This document shows, in pieces, positions 9,683-17,843 of a stretch of DNA of 64,000 nt (position 1 is its first letter; every line of letters starts with the position of its first letter). Made by a program: the position numbers and the translations under genes. The notes beneath the pieces were generated by a model, which was given only the letters and a program-made list of their open reading frames with translations, had not been told where the DNA came from and searched no databases. The DNA comes from Deltaproteobacteria bacterium (GTDB taxonomy: Bacteria > Desulfobacterota > Desulfarculia > Desulfarculales > Desulfarculaceae). The stretch spans positions 1 to 64,000 of the forward strand of contig JAJZPI010000003.1 in assembly GCA_021811275.1 (NCBI GenBank), given 5' to 3'.

Positions 9683-11005
9683 TCAGTGCGGCCGCGAGAT
9701 GCCGCCCCGGGGCCCGCGGGCGGCGAAGTGCAGGGTGAGCAGGCCCACGCAGGCCCGCTTGATCTGGTCGAAGAGGCGGTTGGCCTGCCCGGTGGTGTCG
9801 CGGCCCGGGTCTGGCGAATCTTCAAGGGCGCGCCGCAACCCACGCAGGCCGGCGGTGATCTCTTGCCAGCCCTCGCCCAGGGCCAGGGATTCTTCCGGCG
9901 CGAGCGGCAAGGCGGAGGCCCGCTCCAAGGCCGGCACCCGCCGCCAGGCCGCCTCCAGGAAGACCCGGAACTTGGCCGGCTCATAGACCTTGGCCCCGAT
10001 GCGCCAACGCACGGGATGGTCCTCCAGCCCGGCGGCCACGATGCGGCTGTTGCTGACCTCACGCCTCAATTGGCGGGCCAGGCCGCGCACGGCCTCGCCC
10101 GCCAGCCAGGAGGGGGGCGAGGCTGGGGGGGAGGCCGGCGGGCCGTCGGGAAGGTCGTGGGTCAGGGCTTCGGCCATCAGCCGGTTGGCCTCGGCGAAGC
10201 CGGGGTGCTCCAGATGCGGGCCGTAGAGATGTAGCCAGCCCGCGCCCAGGGGGGCGCGCAGGGCGGCGGCCCGGCCCAGCAGGGTGGCCTCGGCCAGCTC
10301 GCGGGGAGCCAAAAAGCGGGTGCGCGGGTGGAAATCGGCGTAGGTGGCCATGGCCAGGCAGGGGTCGTCGGGGAGCATGGCCGGGCCGCCGTAAAGCGGG
10401 GCCGCGAAGCGTCCGCCCCCGCTCCAGGGTCCCTCCTCCGCCGGGGCCAGCCATACCGCCTCGCGCACAGGGTGGAAGACGTGGGCGCAGCCGTAGGGGG
10501 TGCTGAACTTCTCGGCCAGCATGAGCGGCTGGGGCAGTTCCCTGGCCAGGTTGCTGATGCGGGCCTGCACGAAGTTGAAAAGGTTGAGGGGCGCTTTGGA
10601 TGAGCGCAGGCAGAGGTAGGCCCCGGCGCAGGAGCCCAGGTAGAGCCCGCCGGAGCGCACGAAGGATTCTATGGCCTCAGCGCCCTCGGGCCCCAGGGCC
10701 CCGGCCAGGGCGAAGGCGTCGCCGCCGCTGACGGCCAGGGCGTCGAGCCCGGCCAGGCCGCCGGAGGCCACGCCCTTCTCGTCCAGGAAACAAAGGTCGT
10801 CAAGCCCCAGGCGCTCGAAGGAGTCCACCATCCACAGCCAGGAATGAGATGCCCCCCCGCCGCAGTAGATACCCAGGCGAGGCCGCCGGGGGAGCGCCGC
10901 GAGGGCGCTTCCAACGACCGGCCCCGCCTGGGTGGGGGGGCTGGGTGAGGAGCCCGAGGCCGGCCGGGGGCGGGCGGGCGGGCGGGGGTCGGGGCTGGGC
11001 AGCAC
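9683..11005 (-). CDS. BPL_N-domain (glutamine amidotransferase class I-like) protein
   Basis: RLGIYCGGGASHSWLWMVDSFERLGL...LAVSGGDAFALAGAL...SGGLYLGSCAGAYLCL, a nucleophile-elbow GSCAGAY typical of BPL_N proteins. Start set at GTG 11005 preceded by AAGGAAA; alternative starts possible. Confidence 0.75.
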   Translation of the reverse strand: MLPSPDPRPPARPRPASGSSPSPPTQAGPVVGSALAALPRRPRLGIYCGGGASHSWLWMVDSFERLGLDDLCFLDEKGVASGGLAGLDALAVSGGDAFALAGALGPEGAEAIESFVRSGGLYLGSCAGAYLCLRSSKAPLNLFNFVQARISNLARELPQPLMLAEKFSTPYGCAHVFHPVREAVWLAPAEEGPWSGGGRFAAPLYGGPAMLPDDPCLAMATYADFHPRTRFLAPRELAEATLLGRAAALRAPLGAGWLHLYGPHLEHPGFAEANRLMAEALTHDLPDGPPASPPASPPSWLAGEAVRGLARQLRREVSNSRIVAAGLEDHPVRWRIGAKVYEPAKFRVFLEAAWRRVPALERASALPLAPEESLALGEGWQEITAGLRGLRRALEDSPDPGRDTTGQANRLFDQIKRACVGLLTLHFAARGPRGGISRPH

Positions 11006-11031
11006 TTGGCTTTCCTTGCCGGGCGACGGCG

Positions 11032-12336
11032 TCAGCCCGCCAGCCCGCTCAAGACCTGCTCCAGGGTTGCGGGCGCGATGGAAAGCCCCGCGCCCACTTC
11101 GGCCAGCTCGATGAGCTTGGCCTCGTCGATCTGGGGCGACATCAGGGCGAAGACCGGGTCCAGGCCGAAGACGTAGGCCAGGGCCATGCGCCGCCGCCAC
11201 CACTCCGGCCCGCCCTGGCCGAAGTCGGCGAAGGCCGCCTTGTCCGGCGCGCAGGGGCTGAAGGGCCCGGCCGGGCCGGAGGCCGGCGCGTCGCCGGCGG
11301 ACATGAGCCCTCGCACCCCGGCGGCGTCCTTCACGCCACCGGCGGCGGCCAGCTCCGCCAGACCGGCGGCGTCCAGGCCGGCCTTGGCGCAGTCCCTGAT
11401 GATGGCGCAGGCCTCCTTGGCGTCCAGGCCCAGCTTCATCAGGCTTAAGGGCGCGTCCAGGTCGGTGAGCAGCACGCCCGGCTCGGGCGCGGCCGGCTCC
11501 TTGAGCTCCTTGGGGTCGCCTTCCAGGAAGACGAAGGTGTTGGCGGCAAACGGGGTGTTGAAGCCGGCCCGGTGACGGTGGGCCAGGGGGGCCAGCCAGG
11601 CGGCGAAGTCCGCTTCGCCCAGGCCGGCGGCCAGGTCCATGAGCCCCTTCTTGCCGGCCCAGCCTCCGCTTTTCAGCTCGCCCAACAGCCCCACGCAGGC
11701 GGCGACGTAGGCCTCGGGGTCGTTGATCTCGATCAGCCCCATGCCGCGCAGCGCTACGAGCTTGACGTTCTTGGCGGCCAGGGCCGAGCCCAGGCCGAAG
11801 CGGTCGCCGCTGGCCCAGAAGTTGATCATGACCTGACCCAGGGGTGAGCCGGCCACCGCGGCGGGCCCGGCCACCAGGGTCTGGATCAACTCGTCGCCCA
11901 TGGCCTTGCGGACTTCCTGGGTCGCGGTCCAGACATCGGCGTTCCATATCTCGGCGGCGGGCTCGATGTCGGCGATGCCGTCGTGGACCCAGAGGTAGAC
12001 CGGCTCGGCGGAACGGCCCTTGATCACGATGTAGTCGAAGCCGGAGTACTTGATCTCCAGGCCGGCGTATAGGGTCAAGGGCGCATGGGCCAGGGCCCCG
12101 GTGCGCGGGCTCTTGCCGCTGATGAGTCCCAGGGAGGAGCCGGACAGGAGGGTGCCGGTCAACAGGCCGGCTCCCAGCACCAGGGGGTCGCCCTCCTCGT
12201 GCTCGGCGTAGAGGGCTTGGGCCACGGCCGCGCCGCCGATGCGGCTGTTCAAAAGCTCTTCGGACAGGGGCAGTTCCTCGACGCTGCCAGTGGCCAGGTC
12301 GATGACCGCTATTTTATCGGAGGCCAGGTATGGCAT
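11032..12336 (-). CDS. Aldehyde:ferredoxin oxidoreductase (AOR)-like protein, short and divergent
   Basis: IAVIDLATGSVEELPLSEELLNSRIGGAAVAQAL...LTGTLLSGSSLGLISGKSPRTGALAHAPL...SGFDYIVIKGRSAEPVYLWV matches the AOR N-terminal domain pattern; C-terminal half is compressed. Confidence 0.8.
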   Translation of the reverse strand: MPYLASDKIAVIDLATGSVEELPLSEELLNSRIGGAAVAQALYAEHEEGDPLVLGAGLLTGTLLSGSSLGLISGKSPRTGALAHAPLTLYAGLEIKYSGFDYIVIKGRSAEPVYLWVHDGIADIEPAAEIWNADVWTATQEVRKAMGDELIQTLVAGPAAVAGSPLGQVMINFWASGDRFGLGSALAAKNVKLVALRGMGLIEINDPEAYVAACVGLLGELKSGGWAGKKGLMDLAAGLGEADFAAWLAPLAHRHRAGFNTPFAANTFVFLEGDPKELKEPAAPEPGVLLTDLDAPLSLMKLGLDAKEACAIIRDCAKAGLDAAGLAELAAAGGVKDAAGVRGLMSAGDAPASGPAGPFSPCAPDKAAFADFGQGGPEWWRRRMALAYVFGLDPVFALMSPQIDEAKLIELAEVGAGLSIAPATLEQVLSGLAG

Positions 12337-12352
12337 TTTGCAGCTCCTCCCT

Positions 12353-12706
12353 CTAACCCTGGTAGATGGCGTCGACCGGGCAGACCGTCTGGCATAGCGG
12401 ACCGCCCTCGCGGTCGGCGCAGAGGTCGCAGGGCTCGCGCAGCAGCATGGGCTTGGCCGAGGCGTCCGCTTCGCCTTGGTCCTCCTCCACGGCCCCGATG
12501 CGCTTGACCTCCAGGCCCTCGGGGCGGGCGATGACCAGGGTGTCCTCCTCCTTGAGCACTACGCCGAAGTAGTCCTTCAGCTCACGGGCGCGGTAGGCGA
12601 TGATGCAGGCCGAGAGCAGGGCGAAGGCGTCGTCGCGGTGGTAGCCGCAGGCCAGCTCGCAGGCCATGCAGGCCGTGCATTTGCCGGGGTCGATCTTGAT
12701 TCCCAT
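12353..12706 (-). CDS. 4Fe-4S ferredoxin (AOR-associated electron transfer type)
   Basis: MGIKIDPGKCTACMACELACGYH...CDLCADREGGPLCQTVCPVDAI. Start ATG at 12706. Confidence 0.88.
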   Translation of the reverse strand: MGIKIDPGKCTACMACELACGYHRDDAFALLSACIIAYRARELKDYFGVVLKEEDTLVIARPEGLEVKRIGAVEEDQGEADASAKPMLLREPCDLCADREGGPLCQTVCPVDAIYQG

Positions 12707-13188
12707 GGCAAGCCTCGGTTGGGGTGTGGTGATCGGCGTCTTGGCCACCCCGGCCGGATCAGGAGGGGAGAGAGCGCGAGCAAGGGGGTGGGGCCTTATC
12801 CAGACCACGCCATTTTAAACATAGAGTTTCCGGCGAAGTCAAATAAAAAGTATAAATAATATAATCGTTCACGGAATTGGGCGAAACGTGTTTATCAGCA
12901 ATGTTTACCTAGTGATTTTTTGTGCAGTATAACGGCCTTAAATTATTAACAATAAATATATACCTCGGGTAACGTGTGTTTCGATACCCGCGAGTGGTGC
13001 AGATCGCCGGCTGTTGACGGCCAAAAAACGCCTGAGCCAACGTTTAAAAATCATAATATTTGCCTTGACAGCCGCCCCGCCCCCAGCTTATAAAAGATCG
13101 CATAGCACCCTCAAAGGCATCAGCTTCCTTCCTTTTAGTTCGTGCTCGACCCGAGGGAACCCTTTGCCCGGGAGACCATCTGGCCGCC

Positions 13189-14094
13189 ATGTTTGAGACC
13201 GCTAGCAAAAACGAAAAGGTCTCCGACCGCATCATCGAGCAGATCCGCGACGCCGTGCTCTCCGGCCGTCTAAAGCCCGGCGACCGCCTGGCCTCGGAAA
13301 AAGAACTGATCCTGGAATTCGGGGTGAGTAAGGCCACCATGCGCGAGGCCCTGCGCGTTCTGGAGGTGCTGGGCCTGGTGGAGATCAGGAAGGGCATCCA
13401 GGGAGGGGTCTTCATCGCCGAGGTGGACATGCGGACCACCATCCACAGCATGATGAACTTCCTCCACTTCAAGTCGGTGAGCGTGCGCGACATCACCATG
13501 CTGCGTTTCATGATGGAGCCCTCGGTGGCCTACCTGGCCGCCCAGCGTCTGGGGCGGGAGGACGCCCTGCGCATCGAGCAGATGATCGAAAAGGGCGAGG
13601 AGTACGATGCCGACGCCCCGGACGGCGACATAGGTTTCCACCGCTACCTGGCCCGGCTGACCGACAATCCCTTCCTCATCCTGATCATGGACTACATCGA
13701 GAACATGCTTCGGGATCTGAAGAGCCACCTCAAGCTGGGCGCCGATTTCCACGAGCACGTGCGGGAGTTCCACCGCGAGATCCTGGAATACCTGAAGCAG
13801 GGCGACTGCCTGGGGGCCTGCCGGGCCGTGACCAACGACCTGCTCTGGGTGGGCGACTACCTGGCCGAGCAAACCGGCACCCCCCGCTTCGACCCCGCCG
13901 TCATGGGCTACGACGAGCGCATGCGCAAGTCCCTGGTGGTCGGCGCCGGCTCCCCGCCCCCGGCCGGACTGGAATTGAACCAGGCCCTGGCCCAAGGCGG
14001 GCTTTTGCTCCGGCAGGTCGGCTCCGGCGATATTTATATGATAGTGCCCCACGACAAGGAGAAAGACCGGCCCGCGCCCCCGGCGGAGCCATGA
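13189..14094 (+). CDS. FadR/GntR-family transcriptional regulator (FCD type)
   Basis: IIEQIRDAVLSGRLKPGDRLASEKELILEFGVSKATMREALRVLEVLGLVEIRKGIQGGVFI wHTH followed by an all-helical ligand domain. Confidence 0.92.
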   Translation: MFETASKNEKVSDRIIEQIRDAVLSGRLKPGDRLASEKELILEFGVSKATMREALRVLEVLGLVEIRKGIQGGVFIAEVDMRTTIHSMMNFLHFKSVSVRDITMLRFMMEPSVAYLAAQRLGREDALRIEQMIEKGEEYDADAPDGDIGFHRYLARLTDNPFLILIMDYIENMLRDLKSHLKLGADFHEHVREFHREILEYLKQGDCLGACRAVTNDLLWVGDYLAEQTGTPRFDPAVMGYDERMRKSLVVGAGSPPPAGLELNQALAQGGLLLRQVGSGDIYMIVPHDKEKDRPAPPAEP

Positions 14095-14217
14095 GACGCG
14101 CCCTGAACCGCGCCGCCGGCCATGCCTCACGCGCGGAGGCCTGATAATCGGAGAGTGCGCAGGGCCGCAAGGCCGCGCAACCCAAAAGCGAGACGAAGCA
14201 CCCAAGGAGTTCGGAAA

Positions 14218-15828
14218 ATGAGCGATAGCCCAAAGGATAGATATTTTTTCGAGGACCCGAGCCTGGCCGCCGACCCCATAAGCGGCAAGCCGCCGGTGAA
14301 GCTCAAGTACCACGCGGGGGGCCAGTGGAAGACCTCCCAGACCGCCAAGTACATGCCCTGCTACAACGCCTCCACCGGCGCGGTGATCGCCCTGGCCCCC
14401 CAGTGCTCCAGGGACGAGGTGGAAGAGGCCATCCAGGCTGCGGTGGCGGCCTTCCCCAAATGGTCCACCACCCCGGTCTCCAAGCGGGTGCAGGTGCTGT
14501 TCAGGATGAAGCAGCTCTTGGACGAGCATCTGGATGAACTGACCGTGCTTTTGGCCACGGAGAACGGAAAAAAATACGACGAGGCCATGGGCGACATCTT
14601 GAAGGTCACCGAGGTGGTGGAGTTCGCCTGCGGCGCGCCGCACCTGATGAAGGGCGAGTCTCTGATGCAGGTGTCGACCGGTTATGACACCGTCCTTTAT
14701 CGCGAGCCGGTGGGCGTATTCGCCGGCATACCGCCCTGGAACTTCCCGGCCATGATCCCCCACGGCTGGATGACTCCCATCTGCATCGCCACCGGTAACT
14801 GCATGGTCCTCAAGGCCGCCAGTTTCGTGCCCCAGTCGGCCATGCGGGTCATGGAGCTCTGGAAGGAGGCCGGCATCCCCGACGGCGTGATCAACGTGGT
14901 CACCGCCGGCCGTAGCGAGGCCGAGATATTCCTGAGCCACCCGGACATCAAGGGCGTCACCTTCGTGGGCTCAACCAAGGTGGGCCTGCACATCTACACC
15001 ACCGCCGCCGCCAACGGCAAGCGCGTGCAGGCCCTCTGCGAGGCCAAGAACCACGCCCTGGTGCTCAAGGACTGCAAGCTGGAGCGCACCGCCGCCGGCA
15101 TCATCAACGCCTTCTGCGGCTGCGCCGGCGAGCGCTGCATGGCCCTGCCCACGGTGGTGGTCGAGGAGGCCATCGCCGACCAGCTGGTGGAGCTGCTCAA
15201 GAAAAACGCTCTGGAGGTCAACCTGGGCCCGGCCTGGGAAAAGAAAACCGGCATGGGCCCGGTGGTCAACGAGGGTCACAAGGCCTTCGTGGAGAGCTGG
15301 ATCGCCAAGGGCATTGAGGAAGGCGCCAAGGTGGTCCTGGACGGCCGCAACCCCAAGGTGCCGGCCGGCTGCGAGAAGGGCTTCTTCATCGGCCCCACCA
15401 TCCTGGATCACATAACCGAGGACATGTCCGTGGGCCGCGAGGAGGTCTTCGGCCCGGTGCTGTGCATCAAGAGGGTCAAGAATTTCGAGGAAGGCCTGAC
15501 CATCATGAACAACAGCCGCTTCGCCAACGGCTCGGTGATCTACACCCAGAACGGCTACTACGCCCGTCAGTTCGCTCACCGCACCCACGCCGGCATGGTG
15601 GGCGTCAACGTGGGCATCCCGGTGCCCCTGGGAATTTTCGGCTTCACCGGCCACAAGCAGTCCTTCTTCGGCGACCTGCACGTGATGGGCAAGGACGGCT
15701 TCGCCTTCTTCACCGAGAGCAAGAACGTCACCAGCACCTGGTTCCCGGAGGAAGGCAAGACCTCGGCCAAGGTGGACACCTGGGACGGGACCATCACCTC
15801 GTTGCCCAAGGAATGCTGTCGCGATTAA
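14218..15828 (+). CDS. Aldehyde dehydrogenase, methylmalonate-semialdehyde dehydrogenase (MmsA)-like
   Basis: GVFAGIPPWNFPAMIPHGWMTPICIATGN, GSTKVG, NAFCGCAGERCMAL active-site Cys, EEVFGPVL. Confidence 0.9.
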   Translation: MSDSPKDRYFFEDPSLAADPISGKPPVKLKYHAGGQWKTSQTAKYMPCYNASTGAVIALAPQCSRDEVEEAIQAAVAAFPKWSTTPVSKRVQVLFRMKQLLDEHLDELTVLLATENGKKYDEAMGDILKVTEVVEFACGAPHLMKGESLMQVSTGYDTVLYREPVGVFAGIPPWNFPAMIPHGWMTPICIATGNCMVLKAASFVPQSAMRVMELWKEAGIPDGVINVVTAGRSEAEIFLSHPDIKGVTFVGSTKVGLHIYTTAAANGKRVQALCEAKNHALVLKDCKLERTAAGIINAFCGCAGERCMALPTVVVEEAIADQLVELLKKNALEVNLGPAWEKKTGMGPVVNEGHKAFVESWIAKGIEEGAKVVLDGRNPKVPAGCEKGFFIGPTILDHITEDMSVGREEVFGPVLCIKRVKNFEEGLTIMNNSRFANGSVIYTQNGYYARQFAHRTHAGMVGVNVGIPVPLGIFGFTGHKQSFFGDLHVMGKDGFAFFTESKNVTSTWFPEEGKTSAKVDTWDGTITSLPKECCRD

Positions 15829-15837
15829 TCGCCAAAG

Positions 15838-15868
15838 CCGGCCCGGCGACGTGAAGCCGCCGGGCCGG
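15838..15868 (+). terminator. GC-rich stem-loop after the aldehyde dehydrogenase
   Basis: CCGGCCCGGCG-acgtgaagc-CGCCGGGCCGG, 11-bp perfect stem shortly after the stop; lacks a T-tract, so a stem-loop rather than a classical terminator. Confidence 0.5.
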
Positions 15869-16388
15869 ACAAGGCTTGTCACGCACGTGCGGAGGGTGGG
15901 ATACGGCCAGTGCCATCGGCTAGAGGCCATAGCGAGCGAACCGGGGCGGGGAAGCAAACCCCGAGACCAAGCGCCCCGTCGCCCAGGCTGCTCAATCACG
16001 ATAGCCGCCTCCCTCTTCCTCTTCGCATCCAAGCGCTATTTGGCACAATCTCTCCCCGCTCCTCACGCTCCCCTCTCATTCTCCCCGCTGCGCATCCTCA
16101 CTCTGAGCCTCACGCGCCATCTGCTCTCGCTTACGCCGCACCAAGTAATGAAGCATGTCCCCCGGGTCCGCGCCTAGCCGCGCCGTCCCTGGATATGAGG
16201 CCGAAGTCCCAGACTCCCGACCGGGGAGGCTGGGCCGGTCCAGAGCAGCAGCAGGGCTAACCGCCAGCGGTTAGGCCCTGTTTTTTTGCCGGAAGCGCCC
16301 CGCCCAGGGCCCGCGCCTCCGCCTGGCCGGCGGCGGACGGGCCGGGACGCCCCGAATGGTGTCTGCCGCAAGGAGGAAGGATTTAGAT

Positions 16389-17828
16389 ATGGGCACCGCC
16401 ACGGCCAAGAAAATGGACCCCGTGCTGGCGGAGCTGGTCTCCATCGTGGGGGCCGAGAACGCCACCAACGCCAAGCACATCCGCTACGCCTACTCCTACG
16501 ACCTGTCCTTCGTGGAGCCCAAGCTGCCCGACTACGTGGTCATGGTCCACAACGTCGAACAGATCCAGGGCGTGCTGCGCTTCGCCAACCGCGAAAAGAT
16601 TCCGGTGGTGCCCTACACCGCCGGCACCAACATCGGGGGCCTGTGCATCCCCGAGCGCGGCGGCATCCTGATGGACTTGAAGCGCATGAACAAGATCATC
16701 GAGATCGACCCCGAGTCGCTGGTGGCGGTGATCGAGCCCGGCGTCTCCCACGCTCAGCTGGCCGCGGCGCTCTATGAGCACAACCTGCGCTTCGGCTGGC
16801 CGGTGGGTCCACCCTCGGCCTCCGTGGCCTCCTGCGCCATCAGCCACGGCATCGGCGGCATGAACGCCCGCTACGGCCTGCAAAGCCAGGAGATCACCTC
16901 CATGGAGGTGGTGCTCCCCACCGGCGAGTTGGTGCGGGTGGGCTCCTGCGCCATCAACCCTGACGCCTGGCACAGCGTGCTGCCTCTGCCCCAGATGGAC
17001 GGCCTTTTCAAGGGCTGGCTGGGCACTACCGGCGTGGTCACCAAGCTGGGCATCAACGTTCACCACATCCCCCCGGTGCTCAAAATATTCACCGTCAGTT
17101 GCGACACCGTGGAAGACATGTATTCCTACATGCTCAACCTGAGCAACTACGAGATATGCGACGACCTCACGGCGGTTTCCTGGTGGCTTTCCCAGGTGCC
17201 CATTCCCTATCCCTACAAGCCCATGCCCGCCGGCGCCTCGGAGTGGTTCAGCTACGCCACCACCTACTCCTTCACCGAGAAGGAGCGTGAGGCCCGCGTA
17301 GAGATATGGGAGAAGGTGGTGGCCGAGGAGAAGGCCAAGGGCACCAGCATCCAGGTGACGCACTACCCCGAGGAGGCCCTGGCCGCCCGCACCAAGCTGC
17401 CCAGCCAGATCGTGGGCTCGACCAAGAACTACTGCAAACAGGGTGGCGCGGGCATTTCCTGGCCCGGCACCTTCACCCCGGCCAAGAAGTGGGCCCCGGT
17501 CTACAACGACTGGAAGAAGATTCTCATCGAGCACAACCTCTCGCCCTCGGTGCGCATGAGCATGTACCGCGGTGTGCACTACGGCATGCTTCGGGCCATG
17601 ATCCCCTTCAACAAGCAGAGCAAGCAGGAGACCGAGAACGCCCGCCACGCCATCGTGGAATGCCTCAAGGTGGACCTGGCCCACGGCGGCATGCCCTACA
17701 AGCCCCCGGTGGACTTCGCCCGCGAGATCAACGGCCGGGCCCATCCCGGCTACCTTAGCCTGCTAAAGCAAATCAAAGCGCTTCTTGACCCCAATGACAT
17801 CATGAACCCCGGCAAACTGGGCATCTGA
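16389..17828 (+). CDS. FAD-binding oxidase/dehydrogenase (VAO/PCMH type, GlcD/DLD-like)
   Basis: VVMVHNVEQIQGVLRFANREKIPVVPYTAGTNIGG...GPPSASVASCAISHGIGGMNARYG; C-terminal LLDPNDIMNPGKL. Confidence 0.9.
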   Translation: MGTATAKKMDPVLAELVSIVGAENATNAKHIRYAYSYDLSFVEPKLPDYVVMVHNVEQIQGVLRFANREKIPVVPYTAGTNIGGLCIPERGGILMDLKRMNKIIEIDPESLVAVIEPGVSHAQLAAALYEHNLRFGWPVGPPSASVASCAISHGIGGMNARYGLQSQEITSMEVVLPTGELVRVGSCAINPDAWHSVLPLPQMDGLFKGWLGTTGVVTKLGINVHHIPPVLKIFTVSCDTVEDMYSYMLNLSNYEICDDLTAVSWWLSQVPIPYPYKPMPAGASEWFSYATTYSFTEKEREARVEIWEKVVAEEKAKGTSIQVTHYPEEALAARTKLPSQIVGSTKNYCKQGGAGISWPGTFTPAKKWAPVYNDWKKILIEHNLSPSVRMSMYRGVHYGMLRAMIPFNKQSKQETENARHAIVECLKVDLAHGGMPYKPPVDFAREINGRAHPGYLSLLKQIKALLDPNDIMNPGKLGI

Positions 17829-17843
17829 GCGCCGCAAGGGAGG

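Noticed and set aside
11005-11947. Upstream part of the 754-aa ORF 9683..11947
   Set aside because: Gly/Arg/Pro-rich out-of-frame translation over the AOR-like gene; the BPL_N gene probably starts at GTG 11005.
15896-15930. Possible cobalamin riboswitch upstream of the corrinoid island
   Set aside because: Sequence 'ggccagtgccatcgg' only loosely resembles a B12 box; no surrounding conserved elements were recognised and the corrinoid genes are far downstream.
16383-17744. 453-aa antisense ORF over the FAD oxidase
   Set aside because: Shadow ORF of a clear FAD-binding oxidase gene.
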